Below, one piece after another: positions 9,665 through 18,897 of a stretch of 38,732 bases of DNA. The stretch comes from Symbiodinium natans (taxonomy: Eukaryota > Sar > Dinophyceae > Suessiales > Symbiodiniaceae): contig CAJNDS010002213.1 of NCBI GenBank assembly GCA_905221605.1, positions 1,342,389 through 1,381,120 on the forward strand, read 5' to 3'. The stretch's first letter is position 1, and every line of letters begins with the position of its first letter. A program made the position numbers and the translations under genes. A model generated the notes under the pieces. The model was given only the letters and a program-made list of their open reading frames with translations. It ran no database searches and had not been told where the DNA came from.

Positions 9665-10034
9665 CTTAGTTTAACTTCCTCGTGTGCACCAAACCCTATG
9701 AGACCCTGGGCCCCAAGACCCAAGACCCTAGACCCCAAGCGGTCTAGGGTTCATGGTTTAGGGTTCAAGAACCCCAAGACCTTGCTTTCAAGGTCTATTG
9801 CGCACTGGCGGTGGTGGCGGGCATCCGTTCCCCGGCTTCAGTGACAGACTGGGATTTCTGGGCTTGGGAGGCTTAGGTGGAGGGTTTAGGATGCCTTCGT
9901 TGTTGGAGGGTGTTGAGGTCAATGTTTCGAGCGCTAAAGGCCGAACTTGGGGGGAGCGAGCCTTCAGTAGGGTTTGGGAGTTCAATGTGGCTTCAGATCG
10001 GGGTGTTAGGGCTTAGTGTTTCGGGGCTTTGAAG

Positions 10035-10192
10035 GTTTTGGAGTGTTTGTGGCTGTACGGGTGATGCGTTCAGCCAACATCGGAAGTGTAGTGATTGGAA
10101 TTGAACAGATTCCTTTCAAGCCCTCATTCTGGCGAGACCTGCGGAACCAAAGCCGCGACAACCCTGAGCCCGAAAACCCTAAGCCTGAATAG
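10035..10192 (+). CDS. Terminal exon, 52 codons
   Basis: From GAAG|GT the frame reads FGVFVAVRVMRSANIGSVVI, then GIEQIPFKPSFWRDLRNQSR, and ends at TAG 10192. The last dozen codons (NPEPENPKPE) are encoded by telomere-like CCCTGAGCCC/CCCTAAGCC sequence. Either the stop lies in repeat that has been captured as coding sequence, or a donor before the repeat was missed. Unknown family. Confidence 0.5.
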
Positions 10193-10563
10193 AGAAATCT
10201 TGCAGAGCACATTCAAAGGCCACCACCGCAAGGCCTTGAAGTTCTCATAGCCCTAAACCCTAAACCCTTAACTCTAAACCCTAAACCATGAGGTTTGGGG
10301 TTTTGCCGCGACTCTTTGCAGAGGCCTCTTGATGGGCTGCAGATGGCGTGGCGCTGAGCGAGCCGAGGGGGTTAGGCGGCTTAGAGGATTTGTGCGGTTT
10401 TAGGGTATATAAGGTGATGTACAGGGCGTATGAGGTTTGCAGGGTTTACAGGCTTTACAGGCTTTATATGCTTCATATGATTTATAGGCTTTATCGGGTT
10501 TATACTGCGATGGCGCATTGAAAATCCTGCCCCAAGCCCCTCAGCCCCGGAAAGCCCAGCGAG

Positions 10564-10654
10564 GTCGGCCGAGGATCTCCTCTACGCCTACACTGTGGAG
10601 CACCAGATCTTCTTTAGCATGGCGCCGGCCTCAAAGTCATGGCTGAAGCCTTAA
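10564..10654 (+). CDS. Exon candidate, possibly terminal
   Basis: AGCGAG|G acceptor, reading SAEDLLYAYTVEHQIFFSMA then PASKSWLKP and TAA at 10654. A donor AA|GTCATG at 10636 is possible instead of the stop. Codon choice is exon-like (CTC CTC TAC GCC TAC). Confidence 0.45.
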
Positions 10655-10771
10655 AGCCTAAAGCCCTAAACCCCCAATACCGGAGACCCCAAGCCTGGAA
10701 CCAAGCACCGCCAAATGGCTCGTGTGGGGTTTTAAGGGTTTAGGGGCAACTCCCCCCCCCCGGTAGCCCAG

Positions 10772-10884
10772 GCCGCCGGCCACTGGATCATCTCCATCTG
10801 GGAAGATCGGCTGAACTGGACTGGGGAAGCATGGGAACAGATGTCCTGCAGAGATTTCGACCCAAAAACCGCTTCAACCACTAG
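10772..10884 (+). CDS. 113-bp exon, unidentified
   Basis: GCCCAG| acceptor and AG|GTGATG donor enclose AAGHWIISIWEDRLNWTGEA then WEQMSCRDFDPKTASTT. Rich in tryptophan, phase 0 to 2. Its downstream intron contains the long poly-G run. A candidate next exon (11107-11135, ending CTAG|GTAAGG) cannot be placed in a definite frame. Confidence 0.5.
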
Positions 10885-10971
10885 GTGATGTAAGGTCTAA
10901 TTCGGGTGTAGGGTTCAGGTCCTCGATGCTTAGGTGGGTTCAGGCCGTAGGCTTACACCTTACCCGAAGGA

Positions 10972-10992
10972 GGGGGGGGGCGGGGGTGGGGT

Positions 10993-11048
<56 letters not shown>
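10972..11048. repeat. Poly-G run, ~77 bp
   Basis: Nearly pure G with a few C, T and A breaks at the start. The unbroken stretch is at about 10992-11048. It lies in a presumed intron, so the transcript would carry it as poly-G with strong quadruplex potential. Length may be affected by sequencing error. Confidence 0.9.
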
Positions 11049-11050
<2 letters not shown>

Positions 11051-11179
11051 CGTAAACCCTAACCTGTTTTGGCAGGGTTAGGAACTCTTGAAAACCCCAA
11101 AAGGCTCCGAAGGGCATCCTGGTCATTTCTAGGTAAGGGTTTAGGGTTTAGGGTTTAGGGTTTAGGGTGTAGGGCTTAG

Positions 11180-11494
11180 GGCCTGGGGTTGCTGGATAAC
11201 CTGGCCATCTTGCTGCACTGCACACTGAACTGCAAGCAAAAACAATTACTGCACTAAACCCGAACCCCCAAACCCTCTGGAGGGGTTCCTTTCTTTATGC
11301 CTCGGAGCACCTGTGTGAAGACCTGGCCCAATTTTTGGAGAAGCTGACCCATATCAAGCCTCGGGCTATTTTTTGAGGGTTTTGGGTTCAGGGTTTGGGG
11401 TTAGCCCGCCAGACACCCCAAACCCTAATCGCGGTGCAGGACCTTCTTGCGCGGGGGGCTGTCCACGCAGGACACGGCCAGTGGCGGGCTAAGA
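11180..11494 (+). CDS. Three-exon chain with GC-AG introns
   Basis: Exon 11180-11235 follows CTTAG| and reads GLLDNLAILLHCTLNC. It ends AA|GCAAAA. Exon 11283-11364 follows GGAG|G and reads FLYASEHLCEDLAQFLEKLT, ending CGG|GCTATT. Exon 11440-11494 follows GTGCAG| and reads DLLARGAVHAGHGQWRAK up to |GTAAGG. Phases agree at both joins only if the first two introns start with GC. GC donors are common in dinoflagellates. Without splicing, the first two exons would end at TAA 11257 and TGA 11376. The predicted peptide is helical with no known domain. Confidence 0.45.
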
Positions 11495-11975
11495 GTAAGG
11501 TGGTGTTTGCAAGGCGTGAGGGGCCTGTTGCTTTCGGAATGTGTGTTTAGGGTTTAGGGTTTAGGGCTAAGGGAATGAGAATGGTGTGGTTTTGGGCTGA
11601 GAACTTTGGGTTCAGGGGACTATTTGACATGCAGTTTGTGTTTTGGGGCAGGTTGTAGTAATATTCTTAAGATTGGTAATTATTTGGGAGGTACACGATG
11701 AGCATGTTGGAAAGCCACTAATCCCCAAACCCTAAACCCTAAACCCTAAACCCTAAACCCCTAAACCCCTAAACCCTAAACCCTATGACCTAAACCAAGC
11801 AAGGCTCTGCTTCTGCGCACCTTCGGGTATAGGGCTTGGCGCGCGCATGTGAATGCGAGGTTGGGCGTAGGATTCGGGAGGTTGCTCATTGAGCAGCGCG
11901 CAGAACCAGTAGCAAAGAGCAACTCCTCAGGTGCAACATATGAGCTCATCAGGGTTGCTTCTTCATTCCTGACAG

Positions 11976-12253
11976 GAACCATACACGCAGGCAACGACTT
12001 ACCCGGAAAGAGATAGTAGAGTTTGCCTCCAAGCTCAGCAGGTTTAGATATCCTACAGGTTAAATCCCAACACCCTTACCCTAAACCCTAAACCCTAAAC
12101 CCCTTAGACGTAGAACCGACACCCAAAACCCTACAGAGCCCAGGCTTCTTGGAAGTCCAAAAGGGAGCCGATCCCAGCAATTTCCTGTGGCAAGCGTATC
12201 TTATGCGCCGGCCCCAGGAAACGTAGAACGCAGCTTCCGGATAGGGACTGAAG
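11976..12253 (+). CDS. Two-exon chain, unidentified
   Basis: Exon 11976-12041 lies between GACAG| and AG|GTTTAG, a donor made by a telomere unit. Exon 12144-12253 lies between CCCAG| and GAAG|GTTCAG. In the phase-consistent reading they give RRQRLTRKEIVEFASKLS and LLGSPKGSRSQQ ... SYAPAPGNVERSFRIGTEG. The second exon is open in all three frames, one of which (FLEVQKGADPSNFLWQAYLM) is also attractive, so the frame is uncertain. The intron contains CCCTAAA units. Confidence 0.4.
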
Positions 12254-13009
12254 GTTCAGGGTTCAGGTTTTAGATTTTTTTGGATCTAGGGTTCAGGGTT
12301 TGGGATGTAGATTTTTTGGATCTAGGGTTCAGGGCTTAGCGGCAAGAAATTTGCACGGTGTTAGAACTACGCGCGCCATGCGCGCGTACGGATGACATCG
12401 GCCACCCTAAAACCCCTTAAACCCTAATGCCCGAAACCCCTAAACCCCTGTAACCCTTCAACCCTAAACCCAAACCCCTTTCACCCTAAAACCCTAAATC
12501 CCCCTAGGCCCCTGGGGATACTCTTTATGTCTTGCCTCATCTGACTGGCTCTTAGTAGGGAAGTAGATGAGGGACTTGGGGGGGCTTGTGGTTTATAGAA
12601 CTCCTTAAGGGGATACTAGGGGATAAAAGGTACCTGCATTAAGTATGTGGGATTGTTTTCGGGCCAACAAAGACAGTAGGGTTGAGGGTTTAGGGTTCAG
12701 GGCAGGCACAACAGGACAGAAGCACAACGCGGCGTTTGGGTATGTGTTTAACTGTGTAACAAACCTTAAGTAGCCCTTGATAAATTTAAAAGGCATACCT
12801 ATCAGGTTCCTACGGTTTAAGGTTGTGTTTGGGTTTCGTTCTTCGTCCTCGGTGTGGCGCAGTCCGTGTTTTAAACTTCGCTTTTCTCCACGGCTGCTCC
12901 GGAGTGAGTCGGCTGGCCCGGCCCCCCACCCCCAGAAAATCCCCCTGAGACTTGCCCGTTTAGGGTTTAGGGTTTAGGGTTTAGGGTTTAGGGGTTAAGA
13001 ATCCCGCAG
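12254..13009. other. Non-coding stretch around an eroded element
   Basis: Holds degenerate telomere words (12400-12510), a near-palindrome GCGCGCCATGCGCGC at about 12372, the element at 12541 and a five-unit TTTAGGG array at 12957-12992. The ORFs at 12605-12977 have no splice or codon support. Confidence 0.5.
12541..12630. mobile_element. Family A element, copy 3 (right end eroded)
   Basis: The left end CTGGCTCTTAGTAGGGAAGT followed by ATGAGGGA and a later CCTTAAGGGGATA and GGTACC match family A, but the right inverted repeat is not recognisable. Confidence 0.5.
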
Positions 13010-13090
13010 AGTATTCCTGGCGCACCCACCGCCACAGAATCCGCCCCAGATGATCCCACACGGCCCATCAAAAGACTCCTTGGCTTTTGG
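13010..13090 (+). CDS. Proline-rich exon candidate
   Basis: CCGCAG|A to GG|GTGGGT, reading VFLAHPPPQNPPQMIPHGPS. Low-complexity proline/glutamine composition, so weaker evidence than for other exons. Confidence 0.3.
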
Positions 13091-13473
13091 GTGGGTTTGG
13101 GGTTTGCGGTTTTTGGGTTCATGCAATGTACATATGTAGGGTTTAGGGTTTAGGGGGCAAGCTTTGAGGCATCACACCGTTGCGGCGGTCGCCTTCATAG
13201 CAGCGATGAGACTGAGGGCACCAGAGGGAGTGTGGGGGGGGGGGGTTTAGGGTTTAGGGTATAAGGTTTAGAGTTTAGGGTTTAGGGTTTAGGGTTTAGG
13301 AGTAGGGAAGGGCATTCGCATAACAGAGAAACAAGGCCTGAGCCTCTTGGACCCTTCTGGAACCATGGGGTCCCGAAAGGTTTGTGGGGTTGACGGTTTT
13401 AGGGGTTCAGAGTTTATATGGTTCCTCGAGGCGTGCTTTCTACCGGCTGCCGTCTTGTAGAAGGGCGTCGCAG

Positions 13474-13524
13474 TTTGCAAGCGACAGATATGCAGACACA
13501 GAGTGCGCCAGACTTTCAAATCAA
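13474..13524 (+). CDS. 51-bp exon candidate
   Basis: GTCGCAG| to |GTTTTC encloses FASDRYADTECARLSNQ in phase 0-0. The frame also runs on to 13572 without a stop. Function unknown. Confidence 0.35.
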
Positions 13525-13564
13525 GTTTTCAGCATCCCACAGAACTACCCGAGATCGGAGTCAA

Positions 13565-14020
13565 GAACCTAAACCCTAAACCCTAAACCCCCTAAACCCC
13601 CTAAACCCCCTAAACCCCCACCCATGTTCGCACAGCAGTGACCCGATGTGCCCGCCCCTGAACCCACTTGCAGGCCCCAAACAAACCCTGAAACACACCC
13701 AAACCCCCCCAAACCCCCCAAACCTCCTACAAACCCCGCAAACCCCCTAAACCCCAAAACCCTAAACCCTAGCCCTAAACCCTAAACCCTAAACCCCAAA
13801 CCCCAAGCCCTAGACCCTAAACCTCTTCGGTTCAGGTGTGCACTGGGCTTGCAGCTTTCGGCCTCGCCGCAGCCTCGAGTCAGACGTGCAGGGAGGGGGG
13901 GGGCGAACCAAAATACTGTAGGGGTTTAGGGTTTAAGGGTTTAAGGGTTTAAGGGTTTAAGGGTTTAAGGGCTTAGGGTTTAAGGGTTTAGGGTTTCGGG
14001 TTTCGGGTTTCGGGTTTAGG
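13565..14020. repeat. Large mixed telomere-type block
   Basis: 13567-13620 CCCTAAA and CCCCTAAA; 13690-13825 CCCCAAA/CCCTAAA variants. After a 90-bp spacer, the opposite orientation appears at 13920-13990 as GGTTTAAG 8-mers, then TTTCGGG units. Each variant is locally uniform, which implies expansion in place. Confidence 0.9.
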
Positions 14021-14023
14021 GTG

Positions 14024-14120
14024 GTCGGAATAATTACGAATGGTCTCCCCCTAGGTCCCTTTGTAGTTCTATTATAATCACCCCCCAAAAAAGCCCTATT
14101 CTAGTTATTAAGGCCCGTGT
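14024..14120 (+). mobile_element. Family B element, copy 1
   Basis: About 95 bp. Order of blocks: GTCGGAATAATTACGAATGG, TAGGTCCCTTTGTAG, TATAATCACCCCCCAAAA, CCCTATTCTAGTTATTAAGG, CCC. The same order occurs at 32641 and, inverted, at 31072. AT-rich relative to its surroundings. No ORF; probably a short non-autonomous transposon or a structured repeat. Confidence 0.65.
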
Positions 14121-14400
14121 GTAAGGGACTTGAATTTGTGTATGGGTGGGAAGGGCTGCTCTCGGTTTGGAGTTAGGGGAGTGGATCTTTCTTTTATGGA
14201 GGGTGGGGGGGAGGGAGGGGGACAGGGGGGAGCGGGGGAAGGAGGGGGAGGATCGGGGGTTATAGGGTCTTTATAGGGTCTTTAAGGGAGGGGGGTTCGT
14301 AAGAGTAGGTACTTAGGCATTAGGGAACGTTAGGGAAGTTTGGGAGTCTTAGGGAGTAGTGGGGAGAATTTGCCTGAACCCCCTCCCTCAAGGACCCGAT
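14121..14400. other. G-rich non-coding stretch
   Basis: Long purine/G-rich tracts at 14195-14265 (GGGAGGG-type words) and TTATAGGGTCT duplicated near 14259-14282. No exon seen. Confidence 0.55.
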
Positions 14401-14438
14401 GATAGCATGGGGAGGTTTGACTGTTCTTGGATTGAAAG

Positions 14439-15965
14439 GCCACTGAGGAGATGCTGCTGCACTGCGCGCAGGTCTATATACATGATGCCGAAAGTGTTTT
14501 GCTTGTGTAAACCCTAACCCTAAACCCTAGACCCTAGACCCTAGACCCTAGACCCTAAACCCTAAACCCTAAACCCTAAACCCTAAACCCTAAACCCTAA
14601 ACCCTAAACCCTAAACCCTAAACCCTAAACCCTAAACCCTAAACCCTAAACCCTAAACCCTAAACCCTAGCCATGCAGAGCCTGGGCTCCTTCCCAGATC
14701 TTCGAGATGCCCGTGCTCTACATGAACCACCGGGAGTTTGCTGCCGGAGCGCCGAGTTCGGGGTTTAGGGTTTAGGGTTTAGGGTTTAGGGTTTAGGGTC
14801 TAGGGTTTAGGGTTTAGGGTTTAGGGTTTAGGGTTTAGGGTTTAGGGTTTAGGGCCTAGATGCACCCGAAAGGAGGCCCGGAAATCGGGCTCAGTCAGGG
14901 AGCAGCAACTCGGCGAGGTCTTGGGATACTTCACATGTTCCTTTCTGGTGTTTCAGAGGATCATGCGTAGGAACATGTTTCAGCTAACCCTAAACCCCAA
15001 AACCCTAAACCCCAAAATCCTAAACCCTAAGCCCTTGTTGGGCTTCAGTGGGCTTTCAAGGGCCAACCTGGAGGAGGGCGCAGGGCTCTTTTTGCACACG
15101 TCCCTTTTGGCTCCAAAGGCCAATGTGGGTTTAGGGTTTAGGGTTGCGGGCCGCCTTAGGCTGCTCGGATTCCGCTTCTTTAGGGTTACCTATTGGGATG
15201 TTCTCCCTTATACTAGCAGTCCTTTATCGGGATTATCGTACCCCCTATGGCAAACATCCCAAGTTACCTACAACTTCCCAGCGCAAGAGCGAGTTATTAG
15301 GGCTTCAGGGGTTTAGGGTTTAAGAGAGTCTTTCCTGTTGGCGTTTGTTGTGTTTAGGCTTCAGGGTTGAAAGTTAGCATGCAGTATATTCGCTCTGCAA
15401 CCTGAAGTAGCCTTGCATAGGGATTAGGTGATCCATGAAGGACGTTAGTTGCCAAGACTTGGCTCGCAGGAAATGCGGGAGTTAGGGCCCTACATATACC
15501 CTTTAAGGGAGTAGATAGGGTACCCATTCCCTCATTCCCAACCAACAGTAAGTAGTGTCGGCTTGCGGACGAGGTCTATGCCGACACCATGCCGGAATGG
15601 TTCCAAGATGTGAGGCCTGCTCTGCAGAGTGGCCTTACTATAGGGGCTGGAGTAGTTACTCACACTTAGGGTCCCTTTACAGTCATAATATAATAGCTCA
15701 TATTATTCCCTTATGGTCCCTGTAATTGTTGTACTATAATATTACTTGAAGGTTCATGGGCAGTTCTGAATAGGGTTCTAAGGATGGCAACTATAGCTGT
15801 AGCCACCTCACGCTGGCCCAGCAGATTGTTAGCTATGTAATGTTTTCTTGACCCTGACAAACGTCTAAACCCTAACCCTAAAGCATACTTTTGGGTTTCG
15901 GGATCCGGCTGCAGGATTTCACACGTTTCGTGCAGGTTGCGTCTCTACCTCAACCCGACCACTAT
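14439..15965 (+). CDS. Chain of up to six small exons, unidentified gene
   Basis: Exon 14439-14471 (ATEEMLLHCAQ, donor |GTCTAT) and exon 14698-14755 (IFEMPVLYMNHREFAAGAP, acceptor TTCCCAG|, donor A|GTTCGG) join in phase 0 across a 226-bp intron that is mostly perfect CCCTAAA and CCCTAGA repeats. Further exons: 14873-14917; 15061-15124 (ANLEEGAGLFLHTSLLAPKA); 15574-15609 (VYADTMPEWFQD, |GTGAGG); and 15936-15965 (VASLPQPDHY, |GTGGGT). A micro-exon QIVSY may sit at 15830-15844. The frame of 14873-14917 is unsure: one reading suits its left neighbour and the other its right. Introns hold TTTAGGG arrays and family A and B elements. No domain recognised. Confidence 0.5.
14508..14670. repeat. CCCTAAA array of about 23 units inside an intron
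   Basis: Runs from CCCTAACCCTAAACCC through four CCCTAGA variants to about seventeen perfect CCCTAAA units. It is bracketed by the donor at 14472 and the acceptor at 14697. Confidence 0.95.
14759..14858. repeat. TTTAGGG array of about fourteen units inside an intron
   Basis: Starts three bases after the presumed donor A|GTTCGG at 14756, in the orientation opposite to the array in the preceding intron. Confidence 0.95.
15484..15548. mobile_element. Family A element fragment, copy 4
   Basis: Carries TAGGGCCCTACATATACCCT, TTAAGGG, GGGTACCCATTCCCTCATTCCC: the centre and right arm of family A, ending in a degraded AACCAACAG. Confidence 0.6.
15640..15765. mobile_element. AT-rich element related to family B
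   Basis: Contains GTAGTTACTCACACTTAGGG, TCCCTTTACAGTCATAATATAATAG, ATTATTCCCTTATGGTCCCTGTAATTG and ACTATAATATTAC. The TTCCCTTATGGTC and TATAAT words are shared with family B copies. Confidence 0.45.
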
Positions 15966-16092
15966 GTGGGTTTAGGGCCTCGGGTGAAGCCCTAAAGCCC
16001 TAGCATCGTACCCCAGGAAGCATCCTAACATCCCAAGCCCTTGAATCTCCAAGCCCTAAGCCAACACGCCCTTGAAGGGTGTGGGGTTTTAG

Positions 16093-16333
16093 GGCCACAT
16101 CTCTTTAAATCTATGAGCCTTCCCCAACACATCCCGGAGCGTACGCAACCTCTCAATCCGGAGACGTGCCCCGCTCCACAAACCCTAAATCCCCAACCCT
16201 GATCCCTAAACCACCAACCTGACCCCTAACCCTAAGCCCTGCAGACCCTACACCCTCAACTAGCCCCACAATCCGATTCGAAGTCTTCTCCGGTGTATAC
16301 CTGACGCCCGCCACCACATCATCTCACACGGCC
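16093..16333 (+). CDS. Two phase-matched exons, unidentified
   Basis: Exon 16093-16140 follows TTTTAG| and reads PHLFKSMSLPQHIPE up to C|GTACGC. Exon 16284-16333 follows TCGAAG| and reads FSGVYLTPATTSSHTA up to |GTAAGA. The split codon (C + TC) restores leucine, giving ...PELFSGVYLTP. The intron is CCCTAAA-like. Confidence 0.5.
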
Positions 16334-16451
16334 GTAAGACCCAAACCCCTAAACCCAGATGCTAAACCCCAAGCTCCAAGCCCTACCACTAACAACCTTT
16401 GGGCTGGAATAATAGGGTTCGGGGTGTTCACATCAGCGTGCGTCCTTCCAG

Positions 16452-16772
16452 GCAGGTAGAGAGCTTCTGGATCACCTTGCGGATCTGGTTCAAAGTGGCT
16501 CGCGGTGTGCCTGGGTCCCAGGGAAGATTGGCCCCTTAAACCCGCCCTAAACGCTAAACCCGAAAAACCCTCAACCCTAAACCCTGATTTGCGGGTTCTG
16601 ATACAGGGGTTCCGCTTTTCGGACGGGGGAGCTTGCAGGGGCCCCAACCCTTGCTGCAGGGTTTAGGGTTAGTGTTCCGGGGTCTTGATGTCACCTTGCT
16701 GGATGGCGATCGCAAGTTGCCAGTCTTCTTCCATTCTTGACTACGAGGCATCCACATGCAAAGAACACGCAG
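16452..16772 (+). CDS. Two exon candidates with uncertain strand
   Basis: On +, 16452-16494 reads QVESFWITLRIWFK (CCAG|G to |GTGGCT), and 16673-16772 reads CSGVLMSPCWMAIASCQSSS then ILDYEASTCKEHA (TTAG| to G|GTGCCT). On the reverse strand the same DNA can be read as three exons (about 16800-16690, 16655-16590, 16513-16430), the last reading TPRATLNQIRKVIQKLSTCL then EGRTLM and a stop. Neighbouring exons are all +, so + is preferred, but the sequence alone does not decide. Confidence 0.35.
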
Positions 16773-17141
16773 GTGCCTCAACATAGGTGCCATTTCTTAA
16801 CCAGCCCCCTGTTGGGGCTGGTTTCAACATCTTTGAAGAACCCTCGTACGTTTTCACGGCATAGAAGGCAGTAAGGACCTGAAAGTTCCTTGTGTTTTTG
16901 CGATGCCTTCGCAACGAGACTCTGGCAGTGGGACGTGGGTGGGCTGTATTCTATTTCAGGGTCTCAGAGTCCGTCATACGCGTCTAGGCTACAAGATGGA
17001 GGAGGTTTACGAAAATAGGGGACCCCCAAAATACACCCCCAAATAGTAGTAGGATTCCCTTCCCCTAACTTCGGAAACCCCCATATAGAACTGCCCCACA
17101 TTCTCGGTTTCCAGAACCTCTAAGCTACCGGTCGACCCACA

Positions 17142-17200
17142 GACCCATGGCATGGTCAGCCCCCACAAGTTTGACCCCGAGCTTGGAGCCCTAAACCCGA
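17142..17200 (+). CDS. Exon candidate
   Basis: ACCCACAG| acceptor, reading THGMVSPHKFDPELGALN before the telomere-like intron. The donor is not clear. An AT-rich stretch with CCCCCAAAATACACCCCCAA lies just upstream (17020-17045). Confidence 0.35.
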
Positions 17201-17305
17201 AAGCAGCCCTAAACCTTCTGAACCCTCAACCCTCAACCCTAAACCCTAAACCCTAAACCCTAAACCCTAAACCCTGAACCCAATCGACCCTAAAGACCCC
17301 TCCCA

Positions 17306-18478
17306 ATGACCCTACACCCAAACAGCCCGAAGTCGGGGGATCATGATTCTAGCAGTCCCTCGAGCTCACCACATGGTTCGAGGCCGAGCATGGTGTACTT
17401 CTACTCGCTCTACTTCTGGTCTGAAGATCTGAGCAAGCTGTCCACAAAGGACAGGAAGAATAACGACAGCGATTTTAGCAAAAGGGCTAGTAGGGATGGC
17501 TGCGAATTTGCCTGTGGCAATCCCCAAGCTGCAGGGGCATTTGGTGATGTTAGTCCGGGGCTCCTACCAGGCCTTGGTTGAAAAGTACCGTCTCTGGGCC
17601 CTCTGGGTTCAAGGTTGAGGGTGTAGGGTTTGGGGTTTAGGGTTTAGGGTTCAGGGTTTAGGGTTTAGGGTTTAGGGTTTAGGCATGGTTTATGTTGAGG
17701 GTTTCGGGCTTGCACATGGTTTAAGTTTGCAGGTGCGGGTTCAGGGTTCAAGGTTGCGGGATTGAGACTTACAGATGGTTTAAGCATTGAGGCGGATTCT
17801 CTACAGCAGTTCGCCGATCGACGTGGCTGGGACACTTCTGGGGTCGCCTGCTACCCCAAGAATTATGTGAGGGATTGGGGCCCCTAACCCTAACCCTATA
17901 AAATCCGTCCTAGACCCGAACCCTATAGAATCCCTCCTAAGACCTAAACCCTAAGGGGCCATGAGACTACCCTAAGATGAGATATATCTTGCTCGGGAAG
18001 GAAGCCTGGACCTACCATGGCATGGCCATCTTCTTCACTGCGCGGGCCTTCGTTTAGGGTTTGGGGGTTTAGGGTTTAGGGTGGGCTCAGAGCTTGGGTT
18101 TTGTGCTACGCTGTTACCCACCGATTCCTTCAGCGATGGTATATTTGTAGGCTTGAGGCCGATGGTGAGGCAAATTGACAGACGAAGTGGTGGGGCAGGA
18201 CCTTGGATACCCCGAATTTCAAAAAGTAAGGAACATAAATTCCCCTCCTATATGTCTCTGAAAGGGATTCCCTAATTCCCAAACTCCCCACTAAGAATCA
18301 GCAAGCTTCTTGGTCTAGGGTTTAGTGTCTTTAGGATTTAGGGTTCAGGTTTCTAAACCCTAAATCCTAAACCCTTGGGGTTAGGTTTTTAGGGTCCCTG
18401 GTCGCGGCCCAGGTGCTCAACTACGCCTTGGCGGAGACGTTTCTGTACGCCTGGGAGAAGAAGGCGGGCTCCTTGTGA
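17306..18478 (+). CDS. Unidentified gene, last four exons, all phase 0
   Basis: Exon 17306-17548 (left limit uncertain) reads SMVYFYSLYFWSEDLSKLST and ends GAT|GTTAGT. Exon 17792-17866 follows TTGAG|G and reads ADSLQQFADRRGWDTSGVAC then YPKNY up to |GTGAGG. Exon 17977-18051 follows CCTAAG| and reads MRYILLGKEAWTYHGMAIFF then TARAF. Its donor is |GTTTAGGG, i.e. a telomere unit. Exon 18413-18478 follows GGCCCAG|G, reads VLNYALAETFLYAWEKKAGS and stops at TGA. All three joins are in phase 0, strong support for a true gene. The MRYILL...GMAIFFTARAF and VLNYALAETFLY segments are amphipathic or hydrophobic, perhaps membrane-associated; no family recognised. Confidence 0.65.
17620..17685. repeat. TTTAGGG array in an intron
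   Basis: About eight units with TTCAGGG and TTTGGGG variants, within the intron 17549-17791 of the neighbouring gene. Confidence 0.9.
18238..18301. mobile_element. Family A element fragment, copy 5
   Basis: Retains TCCCCTCCTATATGTCTCTG, AAGGGATTCCCTAATTCCC and CCCCACTAAGAATCAG, the centre and right arm of family A, inside the last intron of the gene at 17306-18478. Confidence 0.5.
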
Positions 18479-18671
18479 CCGATTCTGGGTCCGACATGTT
18501 GGATCTCTTTCTAACATGCCTATGATATGGGTTTTGGGTTTAGGGCTTAGGGTTTAGGATTTAGGGCTTAGGGTTTGGGGTGTAGGGGTTTAGGGTTTAG
18601 GCGGTAGGAGATCTTTATTGTACCAGCTCCACCACCTCACTCCGGTCGATGCAGAGGCGCTTTTTTTTCAG

Positions 18672-18734
18672 AGGCACCATGCCACACGAGTCTTGACACC
18701 AGGATCCCCCTTTTCAAAGGGCCGAAGAATTCAG
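18672..18734 (+). CDS. Weak exon candidate
   Basis: A strong pyrimidine tract and CAG (TTTTTTTTCAG|) precede HHATRVLTPGSPFSKGRRIQ. The donor would have to be |GCTTCG. No link to neighbours in phase could be shown. Confidence 0.25.
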
Positions 18735-18773
18735 GCTTCGTGGTTGGGATATAAAGGGTTTGGGGGTTGTCAA

Positions 18774-18880
18774 CCTAAACCCTAAACCCTAAACCCTAAA
18801 CCCTAAACCCTAAACCCTAAACCCTAAACCCTAAACCCTAAACCCTAAACCCTAAACCCTAAACCCCAAGCCCTAAACCC
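18774..18880. repeat. CCCTAAA array of about thirteen units
   Basis: Perfect units ending in CCCCAAG variants, just upstream of the exon at 18898. The acceptor TGGCCAG is 20 bp past the array. Confidence 0.95.
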
Positions 18881-18897
18881 CAAGCCTTGCTGGCCAG

